Below are positions 17,088-26,881 of a DNA stretch of 64,000 nucleotides, in pieces. Under the pieces are notes generated by a model. It did no database searches. It was not told the DNA's origin and was given only the letters and a program-made list of their open reading frames with translations. This stretch comes from Seleniivibrio woodruffii (GTDB lineage: Bacteria; Chrysiogenota; Deferribacteres; Deferribacterales; Geovibrionaceae). Each line of letters begins with the position of its first letter. The first letter of the stretch is position 1. Location of the stretch: positions 1-64,000 of the forward strand of contig NZ_JAJUIS010000003.1 in assembly GCF_029267515.1 (NCBI RefSeq). The letters run 5' to 3'. The translations under genes were made by a program, and so were the position numbers.

Positions 17088-18206
17088 ATGGATAAACTGA
17101 AACTGTTCATCATTTCCGGAGAAAAATCAGGAGACAATCACGCCGCCTCAATGGTAAGGGAGCTTAAAAAGCTCTGCGAAACTGAAATTGCGGGCACAGG
17201 CGGAGCCGGACTTAAAGCTCTGGGACAGAAACAGTTTTATGATATAAACGATATGACCGCCATAGGCATCGACGAAGCTCTGAGAAAAGTTCCGTTTCTG
17301 CTGAAAGTCAGGGACAGGCTTGTTGCCGAAATAAAGGCGGACAGACCAGACGCTGTGGTTCTTGTGGATTATCCGGGGTTCAATCTCCGTTTCGCACGCT
17401 ATGCGAAGGAGCTTGGGATACCCGTTATATTTTATATTTCGCCCACCTTCTGGGCGTGGAATTATAAGAGAGTGCATAAGCTCAGGCAGTTTTGCGACCT
17501 CGTGCTCTGCATCTATCCTTTTGAACCGGAGATGCTGAAAAAAGAGGGCGTGAACGCTGTGTACGTCGGCAATCCCCTGAAAAAACAGATAGGTTTCAAA
17601 TGTGCGGATTACGGAGAATTTCTGGCGAAGGGAAACTTTACCGGCGAGAAGCCAGTGATTGGTCTTCTGCCGGGCAGCCGCAGAAGGGAGGTGGAATCAC
17701 TTCTGCCTGTTATGGTGCAGACCTCCAAACTGATGCCGCAGTACGAATATGTTGTGGGTGTGGCGGATACCATAGACGAAAGCCGCGTAAGGCAGCTCAT
17801 AAAGGGTACGAATATCCGACTTGCCACAGGGCTTACCCACGATATTATGAAATATTCGCATATTCTCTGGATATGTTCCGGCACGGCGACTCTTGAGGCA
17901 GCTATAATAGGTACGCCGATGATACTGCTTTACAAAACGGGTATGCTCACCTATGCCCTCGCGCAGTTTCTCGTGCGCACCAAATATATAGGGATGCCTA
18001 ACATCATAATGAAAAAAGCCGTTATTCCCGAACTGATTCAGGGAGATGTCTGCGTGCGTGCACTGGCGAAGTTCACGGATAAGATTGAGCAAAGTTACGA
18101 TACCGTTAAAAGCGACCTTGCCGCTGTTGGCAGTTATTTTCCGGATACGGACTCGTCCGCGGACACAGCCGCGGAAATTTATTCCTTTCTAAAAAGCCGC
18201 CCGTAA
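17088..18206 (+). CDS. lpxB: Lipid-A-disaccharide synthase LpxB
   Basis: SGEKSGDNHAASMVRELKK; VDYPGFNLRFARYAKELGIPVIFYISPTFWAW; LPGSRRREV. Confidence 0.97.
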   Translation: MDKLKLFIISGEKSGDNHAASMVRELKKLCETEIAGTGGAGLKALGQKQFYDINDMTAIGIDEALRKVPFLLKVRDRLVAEIKADRPDAVVLVDYPGFNLRFARYAKELGIPVIFYISPTFWAWNYKRVHKLRQFCDLVLCIYPFEPEMLKKEGVNAVYVGNPLKKQIGFKCADYGEFLAKGNFTGEKPVIGLLPGSRRREVESLLPVMVQTSKLMPQYEYVVGVADTIDESRVRQLIKGTNIRLATGLTHDIMKYSHILWICSGTATLEAAIIGTPMILLYKTGMLTYALAQFLVRTKYIGMPNIIMKKAVIPELIQGDVCVRALAKFTDKIEQSYDTVKSDLAAVGSYFPDTDSSADTAAEIYSFLKSRP

Positions 18207-18261
18207 GGAAATTAATTCCTTGATTTTTTGAAAAGTCTTTAGTTATCAATCAAAGCAGTAT

Positions 18262-18277
18262 TGGCATGATATTTTCT
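18262..18277 (+). promoter_or_regulatory. Candidate sigma54 promoter upstream of fliK-flgD-flgE
   Basis: TGGCAT-GATAT-TTTCT, correct spacing, two mismatches to TGGCAC-N5-TTGCW. Confidence 0.5.
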
Positions 18278-18299
18278 ATCCAATTGACGGAGGTGTCTA

Positions 18300-19622
18300 A
18301 TGGAGAATCTATCAATGTTAAAACTTTTCAACTCGGTGCTGAAATCGGGCATGACACAGTCAGGCTCTTCCTCCTCCGCATCCGGATCCTCATCATCGGC
18401 ATCCGAAAGCGGAAAATCCGGGTTTGAAGACGTTTTTAAGTCCTATCTGGACAAGACAGGCTCCCAGCAGAAGCCTACCGTAGTGAAAGCGGACACGTCA
18501 GCACAGCAGACGCAGGATACTGCCGAAGCGGCGGCGGAGACGGCAGAGACAGTTAATGACGCAGAAACGCCTGAGAAGGTGATAGAGAACCTTAATATAA
18601 GCGAAGAGGCGAAGACCGAGCTTAAAAAGCTCCTCGCCGAAGCGGACACACAGGAGGAAGCGGACGCTTTCGTTCAGCAGCTTCTCACCATGCTCCAGCA
18701 GGCGGGAATGACCGTTGAACAGGTGGAGGATGTTATGACCGACATGGCTTCGTCCATAATATCTCCTGCGGAAGGAATTCCTCAGGCGGCACCTGTGGTT
18801 CTGGAATCGGTGCTTGATTCCATCGTCAAAATTCAGGATTCCTTACAGGAACCCAAGGCTCAGTTCGTAATTCCTGAAAAGACGGAGCCGCAGAAGCTGA
18901 CAGTTACTGACGAATCAGCAAAAAATCAGCAGCAAACTGAAAAACCGGCTGCGGTTCAGCAGCAGACACCCCAGACAAAACCTGTGACTGAACAGCAGTC
19001 TGCCCAGACCGAAACTGCTGAAGCGGCGGAAGCCGAACCTGAAGTGAAAACCACGGCGCAGACGACTCAGACTGAAACTGCAGAGGCAGACGAGACGGTT
19101 ATAGACCTCGCCTCCAGACGCGTTGAAGCGAAGGCGGACACTAATCAGCAGAACACAGGCGATTTCTCAGCAAAAACGCATATGACCGAAAAAGTCATAA
19201 CAACTGAAATCAAGATCGAAAAACCGCAGGATATAATGAAGTTCGCGGAACTTGTCGAGATAGCCAAATCCCAGAATGCCAGCAGGATAAACGTTCAGCT
19301 TAACCCTCTGGAGATGGGAAAGGTGAACATAGAGCTTACGGAGCAGTCCGGCAAGGTTACTGGGAAAGTGACCTTTGAATCGGAAACTGCCAGAAATTAT
19401 TTCGCAAACAACATGGACTCTCTTAAACAGCAGCTTGCCGACAAGGGCGTGGCCATTGAAAATCTTGAATTTCTTTTCAAAGATTTTGACCACCATGAGT
19501 TTGCAGGATGGGACAACGGACAGAAGAAAGGCGGAACATCATCCGGTTCCGGTTCTTCCGACGGTGCATCGACAGAAGATGAATCGGCTCAGGAAGAGAA
19601 CGATTCTGTAATATATGCCTGA
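18300..19622 (+). CDS. fliK: Flagellar hook-length control protein FliK
   Basis: Low-complexity Gln/Thr/Ala-rich middle; C-terminal INVQLNPLEMGKVNIELTEQSGKVTGKVTFESETARNYF. Confidence 0.92.
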   Translation: MENLSMLKLFNSVLKSGMTQSGSSSSASGSSSSASESGKSGFEDVFKSYLDKTGSQQKPTVVKADTSAQQTQDTAEAAAETAETVNDAETPEKVIENLNISEEAKTELKKLLAEADTQEEADAFVQQLLTMLQQAGMTVEQVEDVMTDMASSIISPAEGIPQAAPVVLESVLDSIVKIQDSLQEPKAQFVIPEKTEPQKLTVTDESAKNQQQTEKPAAVQQQTPQTKPVTEQQSAQTETAEAAEAEPEVKTTAQTTQTETAEADETVIDLASRRVEAKADTNQQNTGDFSAKTHMTEKVITTEIKIEKPQDIMKFAELVEIAKSQNASRINVQLNPLEMGKVNIELTEQSGKVTGKVTFESETARNYFANNMDSLKQQLADKGVAIENLEFLFKDFDHHEFAGWDNGQKKGGTSSGSGSSDGASTEDESAQEENDSVIYA

Positions 19623-19640
19623 AAAAGCGGGAGATAGAAA

Positions 19641-20330
19641 ATGATAGTCTCAAGCGGAAGCGTAAATACGGATAAATACGATACTTCAAAAATGGAGATC
19701 GACAACGACCACGGGTCTCTCGATCAGTCCGATTTCCTTAATCTGTTCGTAACACAGATGCAGAATCAGGATCCCACAGAGCCTATGGACAGCTCACAGA
19801 TGCTCCAGCAGACAGCTACCTTTTCACAGGTTGAGAGCATGGCGAGCATGAACGAAAACATGGAGAAGATACTTGATGTAATTTCCAGCAGTTCCGTTCA
19901 GTCGCAGATGGCATCCGCCTCCAGCTTCATCGGAAAAGTGATGGAGTATGAAGGCGACGACACCACCCTGACCTCCTCAGGAGCGGCGATATCTTTTGAG
20001 GCATCGGCTGTCCCTGCAAAAACCACGGTTACTATCCGCGATGAGGACGGAAAATACATCCGCACGCTTACTCCCAGCGTAAACGATACCGATAAGGTCT
20101 TTCTCATATGGGACGGCACTGATTCGTCAGGAAATCAAATGGAAACCGGTTCCTACAACTTTTCCGTAAAGGCTTATGACGCCGACGGAAAAGAGATTGA
20201 GGTTAAAACCTATTCAAACGGACAGGTAACCGGCGTGGCTACGGATTCCGGCAAGCTGATATACGAAGTTGACGGTTCATACGAGGTGGCAGCCGAAGAT
20301 GTTATTTCCGTCAGAGAACTCACTAATTAA
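19641..20330 (+). CDS. flgD: Flagellar hook capping protein FlgD
   Basis: SDFLNLFVTQMQNQDPTEPMDSSQMLQQTATFSQVE. Confidence 0.96.
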   Translation: MIVSSGSVNTDKYDTSKMEIDNDHGSLDQSDFLNLFVTQMQNQDPTEPMDSSQMLQQTATFSQVESMASMNENMEKILDVISSSSVQSQMASASSFIGKVMEYEGDDTTLTSSGAAISFEASAVPAKTTVTIRDEDGKYIRTLTPSVNDTDKVFLIWDGTDSSGNQMETGSYNFSVKAYDADGKEIEVKTYSNGQVTGVATDSGKLIYEVDGSYEVAAEDVISVRELTN

Positions 20331-20342
20331 CGAGGTGCGGAT

Positions 20343-22865
20343 ATGATGCGATCACTTTATTCAGCCATCAGCGGTCTGGGTGTAAACCAGCAGGCGATGG
20401 ACGTTCTGGGTAACAACATTTCAAACGTTAACACCATAGGTTATAAAGCCGGCAGAACTATCTTTCAGGATATGCTCAGCCAGACGATTTCCGGCGGCAC
20501 CGCGGCAACAAGCTCCGTGGGCAGCACAAACCCTTCGCAGATCGGTCTCGGTTCCGTTCTGGCGACAGTTTCCAACATCTTCACCGACGGCACCAACAAA
20601 ACAACAGACGTTGATACCGACCTTGCAATCCAGGGTGACGGTTTCTTTATACTTGAGGGTAAATCAAACAACGAGTTTCTTTACTCCAGAGCCGGGGATT
20701 TCAACTTCGATTCTCTCGGCAATCTTGTTTCCGCATCAGGATACAGCGTTCAGGGATGGATGGCAGATCCTGAAACCGGCGAGATTGTAACCGACACCAA
20801 CACGGAAGACATAGTTGTCGGTACGGACTATCAGGCTGTTGAAGCTAAATCGACATCGGCAACCACCGTTGCCGGTATTCTCAGCACAGACGCAGACCCC
20901 AATGTGCTTGAGTTTCCCACACTGCTGCACAGCGCACAGGCGAGCAACAGCATTTTCTCAGTATACTCCGCAAACGGCGTTAAGATGGACGTTGCCGATG
21001 AGGAGCCGATTAAGATAAAAGCGCACGCCACAGACCTTACGGACATGAGCAATATATATAACGATACGGACGTGAGTCTCGGCATTACGTCCTCAACCAA
21101 TAACAGTCTTCTTGTTTACATCAACAACACGGCTGAAACCTTTACATACGGCACAACAGGTGATTTCACCACCATGGGTGAGCTTGCGGATGCACTTGAA
21201 ACAAGGCTTAACACCATAGCGGGTGCCGCGGATTTCACAGTTTCCGTTGCCAACGGTAAGATAAGCGTGGCGAAAACAGCCAACGCAGGAACTGCCGTGA
21301 CAATCAACTCTTTCAGCGGTTCCGCACGTCTTGCGGTTGCGCTTACGGGTCTTGCAGGAACATACGACGACACTTCCGATGTTAAAACGGGAGAGTCTCT
21401 GTTCTATGAAAACACCATCTATGCCGGCAGGGATTTTACAACCCTTTCCGAACTTGCGGCGGAAATTGAATCGTCCATAGACGGAAACGTCCTCGGCGGT
21501 TCTGATTTCACGGTTACATACGATGATGCCACAGGGCAGTTTGTATATGCGAACACAGGTACGGGGACTGCTCCCGACCTTACAGGTTTTTCTTTTGATA
21601 AAGCGTACAGCGGCACCGACTTTGAACTTAACATGGTAGCAAGTGACCCGCTGACAGTTGCAAAAGGCGCGGAAGGCAGAAGTATGACTTTCCTCAGAGA
21701 GGCGCACGATACTGACGCACTCATCAACCTTTACACCAGCAGCGGTTCTCCCATCGGTCTTACAGATGACGCGGTTATTCAGTTCACCTCCGGCATCGGC
21801 GGTACGGCACTGACAGGTACCGGCTCTCAGCCTGTTTACTCCACAGGTACCGACGGAGTCGTTGGCACTGCTGATGATATTTACTACACCCTTCAGGATC
21901 TCAGGGTTGCCCTTGCTGATTACCTCGGCTACAGTTCCTCTTCCGAATCGGAGCTTGCCCAGCACGTCGGCAGTTTTGACGACAATGCCGGAAAGCTGGT
22001 GCTGACATCAAACTCAGGTATACCGAATGCGCTGGATTTCATGAAGTTTGAGATTCTGGGAAGCGGTAATTACAGCACTTTCTACGACTATTACGATTAT
22101 TCGACCACCCAGAACGCAACCGGCGGCGTTGTGACAACATCGCAGACTATCTATGATGCTCAGGGTAACGAACACACCCTTCAATACACTTTTGAGATGG
22201 TGGACTCCATCGACAACGTATGGAAGCTCACAGCCAGCACTCCGGAAACAAACGCAACCGTTGAATTTAACGAATCCACAGGCGGCAGCGTTTATCTTCA
22301 CTTTAACTCAAACGGTTCTTTCAACTATATGGCAACGGAGGCGGGAACCAGAATACCCGCCCTTACGGCAAACTTTGATCCGAAAAACGGAGCAGGTGTT
22401 ATATCAAACATCTCCATAGATCTTGGAACGGCATCCATGTTTGACGGCGTATATCTCTCCTCCGGCGACGGCGGCATTGAAAAAACAACTCAGGACGGTT
22501 ATCCCACAGGTTCTCTTGAGGACGTACTTTTCAATACGGCAGGCGAGATAATCGGTTATTATTCAAACGGCGAGGTTGTAAAACTCGGTCAGATAGCTCT
22601 GGCAACCTTTACAAACCCGCAGGGACTTATGAAGGTGGGCGACACTACCTTCAAGTCGACAACAAGCTCCGGTGACGCATCCGTCGGTACTCCCGGAACA
22701 GGTTCCAGAGGAGACATAGCATCCGGCGCGCTTGAAAACTCCAACGTTGACCTTTCAAGCGAGTTTGTAAATATGATTACCACTCAGAGGGGCTTTCAGG
22801 CAAACTCAAGGGTTATCACAACATCGGATGAGATGCTTCAGGAACTTCTTTCACTCAAACGCTAA
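20343..22865 (+). CDS. flgE: Flagellar hook protein FlgE (840 aa, expanded)
   Basis: MMRSLYSAISGLGVNQQAMDVLGNNISNVNTIGYKAGRTIFQDML and NVDLSSEFVNMITTQRGFQANSRVITTSDEMLQELLSLKR. Confidence 0.96.
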   Translation: MMRSLYSAISGLGVNQQAMDVLGNNISNVNTIGYKAGRTIFQDMLSQTISGGTAATSSVGSTNPSQIGLGSVLATVSNIFTDGTNKTTDVDTDLAIQGDGFFILEGKSNNEFLYSRAGDFNFDSLGNLVSASGYSVQGWMADPETGEIVTDTNTEDIVVGTDYQAVEAKSTSATTVAGILSTDADPNVLEFPTLLHSAQASNSIFSVYSANGVKMDVADEEPIKIKAHATDLTDMSNIYNDTDVSLGITSSTNNSLLVYINNTAETFTYGTTGDFTTMGELADALETRLNTIAGAADFTVSVANGKISVAKTANAGTAVTINSFSGSARLAVALTGLAGTYDDTSDVKTGESLFYENTIYAGRDFTTLSELAAEIESSIDGNVLGGSDFTVTYDDATGQFVYANTGTGTAPDLTGFSFDKAYSGTDFELNMVASDPLTVAKGAEGRSMTFLREAHDTDALINLYTSSGSPIGLTDDAVIQFTSGIGGTALTGTGSQPVYSTGTDGVVGTADDIYYTLQDLRVALADYLGYSSSSESELAQHVGSFDDNAGKLVLTSNSGIPNALDFMKFEILGSGNYSTFYDYYDYSTTQNATGGVVTTSQTIYDAQGNEHTLQYTFEMVDSIDNVWKLTASTPETNATVEFNESTGGSVYLHFNSNGSFNYMATEAGTRIPALTANFDPKNGAGVISNISIDLGTASMFDGVYLSSGDGGIEKTTQDGYPTGSLEDVLFNTAGEIIGYYSNGEVVKLGQIALATFTNPQGLMKVGDTTFKSTTSSGDASVGTPGTGSRGDIASGALENSNVDLSSEFVNMITTQRGFQANSRVITTSDEMLQELLSLKR

Positions 22866-22880
22866 TCAACTGACATAAAG

Positions 22881-22906
22881 GCTGCGGGGACAAGCTCCGC
22901 AGCCCT
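22881..22906 (+). terminator. Hairpin after flgE
   Basis: GGCTGCGGggacaagctCCGCAGCC, perfect 8-bp stem, weak T tract. Confidence 0.55.
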
Positions 22907-23026
22907 TCCTTAATCACTATTCCGCCATTATTTCTGTTGACTGCAATGGCTTAAATCCTGTATCTTTATAATAATTGTGAAACTTATGTTATTTAAACGA
23001 CGGTTTGTCGCTTCTGCGGAGACGTT

Positions 23027-23791
23027 ATGGATTTTGCAACGGTTATCGGAGCCGTATTAGGCTATGCTCTGATTTTAATCGCTCTTGTTATGGGCGGCGG
23101 AATAATTCAATACGTTGATATTCCGTCTGTGCTTATCGTTATAGGCGGTTGCTTCGGGATTTTGCTTATGTGTTTCCCTTTGGGCACGTTTATGAATTTT
23201 ATGACGGTAACTCTGAAAACCGTTAAATCGCCTAAACAAAACGCATCATCTCTGATTGAGATGCTTGTTGAGTTTGCCGTTAAGGCAAGACGTGACGGTA
23301 TACTCTCTCTTGAATCGGCAGGGGACTCAGTTACGGACGAGTTTCTTAAAAAAGGCATCAGGCTCGCAGTGGACGGCACCGAACCTGAAGTTATAAGAGA
23401 CATCCTTGAAACTGAATTGAATTATATGGGTGAGCGACACAAAACAGGAGCAGGGATTCTCGGCGCTCTTGTTGAATATGGTCCTGCAATGGGTATGATA
23501 GGTACGCTCATAGGTCTTGTTGCGATGCTGCAGACGATGGATGACCCAAGCTCGATTGGTCCTGCAATGGCAACGGCGATACTTACCACGTTCTATGGTG
23601 CGATGATAGCTAACATGTTTGCGGGTCCTTTGAAATTTAAGCTGGAAGGACGCTCCGCACAGGAAACCCTTATCAGGGAGATAATGATTGCGGGCATTAT
23701 GGCGATACAGGCGGGTGACAACCCGCGTATTGTGGAGCAGAAACTTAACGCATATCTTGCTCCTAAGGAACGTAAGTCGCAGTTTAACTGA
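23027..23791 (+). CDS. motA: Flagellar motor stator protein MotA
   Basis: GALVEYGPAMGMIGTLIGLVAMLQTMDDPSSIGPAMATAILTTFYGAMIANM. Confidence 0.95.
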   Translation: MDFATVIGAVLGYALILIALVMGGGIIQYVDIPSVLIVIGGCFGILLMCFPLGTFMNFMTVTLKTVKSPKQNASSLIEMLVEFAVKARRDGILSLESAGDSVTDEFLKKGIRLAVDGTEPEVIRDILETELNYMGERHKTGAGILGALVEYGPAMGMIGTLIGLVAMLQTMDDPSSIGPAMATAILTTFYGAMIANMFAGPLKFKLEGRSAQETLIREIMIAGIMAIQAGDNPRIVEQKLNAYLAPKERKSQFN

Positions 23792-23811
23792 TATTTCCGG
23801 AGATTTATTAA

Positions 23812-24576
23812 ATGGGTCAAAAGAAATGTCCCGATTGTAAACCGGGCGCTCCATTGTGGATGACAACTTTCACTGATATGAACCAGCTCCTGCTGACGTT
23901 TTTCATCCTGCTGCTCTCCATGGCGTCCCTTGACCAGAGAAAGATAAAGGTTGCTCTCGGTTCGCTGCAGGGTTCTCTCGGCGTTCTGAAAGAAGGCTCC
24001 CAGACAGAATATACAAAAGATGATATCATGTCCCGTATGTCGTTTGTTAAAAACGTCCAGTCTATGAAAACCAAATTAAGCGATAATTTAAAGTCATATG
24101 CACAGCAGGCAAACCTGCAGCAGAACATAACGGTTTCCGAGTCCAAAAAAGGCGTAGCAGTGCGCATTATGGATTCGTCACTCTTCGAGCCGGGAAGTGC
24201 GGTGCTTAAAAAGGATGCGGAACCCATTCTGGATAAATTCGCAGCCGTTATTGCGGAATCTCCGTTCAATGTCGTTGTTGAAGGACACACGGATGATCTG
24301 CCCCTTTCCACAGCTCAGTATCCCTCAAACTGGGATCTTTCCACGGCAAGAGCGGTGAACGTTGTGAAGTATTTCGTTACTAAAGGTGTCAACGCGCAGA
24401 AGCTCTCCGCGGCCGGTTACGGTGAATTTCACCCTGTTACTCCCAACATAAGCCCCGCGAGCAGAGCGAAAAACAGGCGAGTTGAAATCAACTTTGTCAG
24501 CCCGGAACTGGCGGAATCCAACAAAAATCTGTTTGATGCCGAAGAAGAGGCTCAGGCTACACAAGGAGGAAAGTAA
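23812..24576 (+). CDS. motB: Flagellar motor protein MotB (OmpA-like C-terminus)
   Basis: APLWMTTFTDMNQLLLTFFILLLSM; VVEGHTDDLP...NWDLSTARAVNVVKYF. Confidence 0.95.
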   Translation: MGQKKCPDCKPGAPLWMTTFTDMNQLLLTFFILLLSMASLDQRKIKVALGSLQGSLGVLKEGSQTEYTKDDIMSRMSFVKNVQSMKTKLSDNLKSYAQQANLQQNITVSESKKGVAVRIMDSSLFEPGSAVLKKDAEPILDKFAAVIAESPFNVVVEGHTDDLPLSTAQYPSNWDLSTARAVNVVKYFVTKGVNAQKLSAAGYGEFHPVTPNISPASRAKNRRVEINFVSPELAESNKNLFDAEEEAQATQGGK

Positions 24577-25082
24577 TGGCAGAAGAAGAAAAAACCGCCG
24601 AAGAGGGCGCGAAGAAGAAAGGTGGGAAACTTAAACTGATCATTATTGCCGTTGTTGCACTCATCATTCTCGGCGGCGGCGGATTTCTTGCGTATAAACT
24701 GTTCCTTGCCCCGAAAGACGAGGCGGCAGATGCCGAACACGCCAAGAAAGAAGAGGTTGCGGCACCCGAAAACGAGGTCGGAGTTTTATATCCCCTCGAA
24801 ACATTCATCGTCAACATGGCGGATAACGACGGTTCCAGATATCTGAAAGTGACAATCCAGCTTGAACTGGATCACACTGAAATGCTGAAAGAAGAGCTGG
24901 ACAAACGCGTTCCGCAGCTAAGGGATGCTATCCTGACGATACTTTCCGCAAAAACTTACGAAGAGATAAGCTCGGCACAGGGCAAGCTGATTTTGAAACA
25001 GGAGATACTGCGAAGACTTAATTCGCTTTTGCCGTTCGGGCAGATAACAAACGTGTATTTCACAGAATTTGTTTCGCAGTAA
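24576..25082 (+). CDS. fliL: Flagellar basal-body-associated protein FliL
   Basis: Single N-terminal TM; YPLETFIVNMADNDGSRYLKVTIQLEL. Confidence 0.92.
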   Translation: MAEEEKTAEEGAKKKGGKLKLIIIAVVALIILGGGGFLAYKLFLAPKDEAADAEHAKKEEVAAPENEVGVLYPLETFIVNMADNDGSRYLKVTIQLELDHTEMLKEELDKRVPQLRDAILTILSAKTYEEISSAQGKLILKQEILRRLNSLLPFGQITNVYFTEFVSQ

Positions 25083-25087
25083 AATAT

Positions 25088-25375
25088 ATGAAAGATACTC
25101 ACATTGCAAAACACGAGTTCGGCGAGGTACTTTTCGACATTAAGGTGGAGCTTGGGCGCAAGATGGTGAAAGTGCGCGATCTGCTCGGCTGGGAAAAGGG
25201 TACCATTCTGAAATTCAACAAAACTTCCGGAGAACCTGTGGATTTCCTTGTGAACGGAAAACCGCTCGCTTTGGGCGAGATAATGGTTCTCGATGATAAA
25301 TTTGCCATGCGTATCACAGAGATACTGGACAAAGAGAAACTTACTGAGATGTACAAAAATGGCATGTACCGTTAA
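25088..25375 (+). CDS. fliN: Short flagellar switch protein FliN
   Basis: VLFDIKVELGRKMVKVRDLLGWEKGTILKFNKTSGEPVDFLVNGKPLALGEIMVLDDKFAMRITEI. Confidence 0.93.
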   Translation: MKDTHIAKHEFGEVLFDIKVELGRKMVKVRDLLGWEKGTILKFNKTSGEPVDFLVNGKPLALGEIMVLDDKFAMRITEILDKEKLTEMYKNGMYR

Positions 25376-26144
25376 ATATATCCTTATAACAGTCCTGTTT
25401 CTGTTCAGCTTCAGCGCTAATGCTGCACATCTGACATATGAAATAGACGATGCGGGACTGAGGATACAGATAGATTTCGAGCAGGGCTATTCAAACGTGA
25501 ACACTCTGAAACTGGATAAGAGTTTCGTTGTCAGCTTTGAAACACCGGAACCAGTGGTTTTCAGCCAGGAATTCTGGGATATGCCCGTTGAAAAGCTGTT
25601 CGTCACGTCGGATGACACGAGAAAAAGGCTGATTACCGATTTTGCCGGTGAACTGGTGGTTCCTGAAATAGTTTCTCAGCCCAAAATGCTTAAAATCACA
25701 TACGCTTTTCCCAAGGTGCAGCAGACTGATCCGGTCGTCGGGACTCAGGCTTATGCTCGCATGATATGGGGACTGCTCATTATTCTCGCTGTCATGCTTG
25801 GCATCTTCTGGGTTTTCAAGACTTATTTCAAAAGGCAGGTTTTTACCGATATTCCCGGTACCGGAAGGCTGTTGGGCAAGGCGGATATAGACCTGCGCAA
25901 AAGTCTTTATTTCTACGAAATTGACAATAAGATATACATTCTGGGAGTTACGGACGCCTCCATGACCCTTATCGAAAAGGTTTCGGACGAAGATGAAGTG
26001 ACCCGTATCAAGTCGGGATTCAACAAGAAGACCGAATTTGTAAACTACATGAAGTTTTTCAAAAAGAACCCCGGAGTAAAAGACGAAGTGGAGATTTCCA
26101 GAAACTCCATTTCGGAGAGGTTGAAGTCATTAAGAAAACGCTGA
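25359..26144 (+). CDS. fliO: FliO-like flagellar export protein with extended periplasmic domain
   Basis: Signal peptide, about 100-aa N-terminal domain, TM (WGLLIILAVMLGIFWVFKTYF), FliO-like C-terminal domain; between fliN and fliP. Start overlaps fliN. Confidence 0.8.
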   Translation: MACTVKYILITVLFLFSFSANAAHLTYEIDDAGLRIQIDFEQGYSNVNTLKLDKSFVVSFETPEPVVFSQEFWDMPVEKLFVTSDDTRKRLITDFAGELVVPEIVSQPKMLKITYAFPKVQQTDPVVGTQAYARMIWGLLIILAVMLGIFWVFKTYFKRQVFTDIPGTGRLLGKADIDLRKSLYFYEIDNKIYILGVTDASMTLIEKVSDEDEVTRIKSGFNKKTEFVNYMKFFKKNPGVKDEVEISRNSISERLKSLRKR

Positions 26145-26875
26145 TAATAATAGCATTACTTCTGATTCCCTTTACCGGAGTTCTGGCGGCGGATCCTGTT
26201 CCTTTCCCTGCGTTCCGCTTCGGCATGGAACAGGCGGCGGGACCGCAGGACGTATCCGTCACTTTACAGCTTATTTTTTTCCTGACGATAATTTCCCTCG
26301 CACCGTCGATACTTATACTTATGACCTCATTCACGAGGATAATAATTGTGTTTTCGCTTCTGCGCACAGCAATGGGCACCACAACGGTTCCGCCCAGTCA
26401 GGTGCTTGTCGGTCTTGCACTGATACTTACTTTTTATATCATGCAGCCTGTTTTCAACGAGGCATACACAAAGGGGTATCAGCCGTATATGGCGGGTCAG
26501 CTTACGTTCGGAGAGATGCTGACTCAGGCGAAACAGCCCCTGCGGAAATTTATGCTTAACAACACCAGAAAGAAGGATGTACGCACCTTCATAGAGATAA
26601 GCAATCAGCCGAGACCGAAATCCGCTGCGGATATACCGGATACGGTTCTGGTGGCGTCGTTTGTTGTCAGCGAGCTTACGACCGCATTCCAGATGGGCTT
26701 TCTGATATTCCTGCCGTTCCTCATCATCGACTTTGTGGTGGCGAGCGTTCTGCTTGCCATGGGTATGATGATGCTGCCTCCGGCTATGGTCTCGCTGCCG
26801 TTTAAAATAATGCTGTTCATACTTGTTGACGGATGGGGACTCATCGTCACCTCTCTTGTCAAAAGTTTCTGGTAA
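26129..26875 (+). CDS. fliP: Flagellar export apparatus protein FliP, apparent ATT (AUU) start
   Basis: PSILILMTSFTRIIIVFSLLRTAMG and VASVLLAMGMMMLPPAMVSLPFKIMLFILVDGW. Signal peptide KKTLIIIALLLIPFTGVLAADP lies upstream of the first ATG (26225); SD GGAGAGG precedes ATT at 26129. Confidence 0.85.
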   Translation: MKKTLIIIALLLIPFTGVLAADPVPFPAFRFGMEQAAGPQDVSVTLQLIFFLTIISLAPSILILMTSFTRIIIVFSLLRTAMGTTTVPPSQVLVGLALILTFYIMQPVFNEAYTKGYQPYMAGQLTFGEMLTQAKQPLRKFMLNNTRKKDVRTFIEISNQPRPKSAADIPDTVLVASFVVSELTTAFQMGFLIFLPFLIIDFVVASVLLAMGMMMLPPAMVSLPFKIMLFILVDGWGLIVTSLVKSFW

Positions 26876-26881
26876 TAAACC

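Noticed and set aside
21093-21965. Long antisense ORF inside flgE (290 aa)
   Set aside because: Cys/Arg-rich shadow ORF opposite a well-supported flgE; explained by codon bias, as are the long antisense ORFs in polA, lpxB, argD, mtnP and sulP.
22921-23026. Sigma54/sigma28 promoter for motAB
   Set aside because: TGGCTT is not followed by a -12 element and no CCGATA motif is present; only a weak TTGACT...TATCTT pair is seen.
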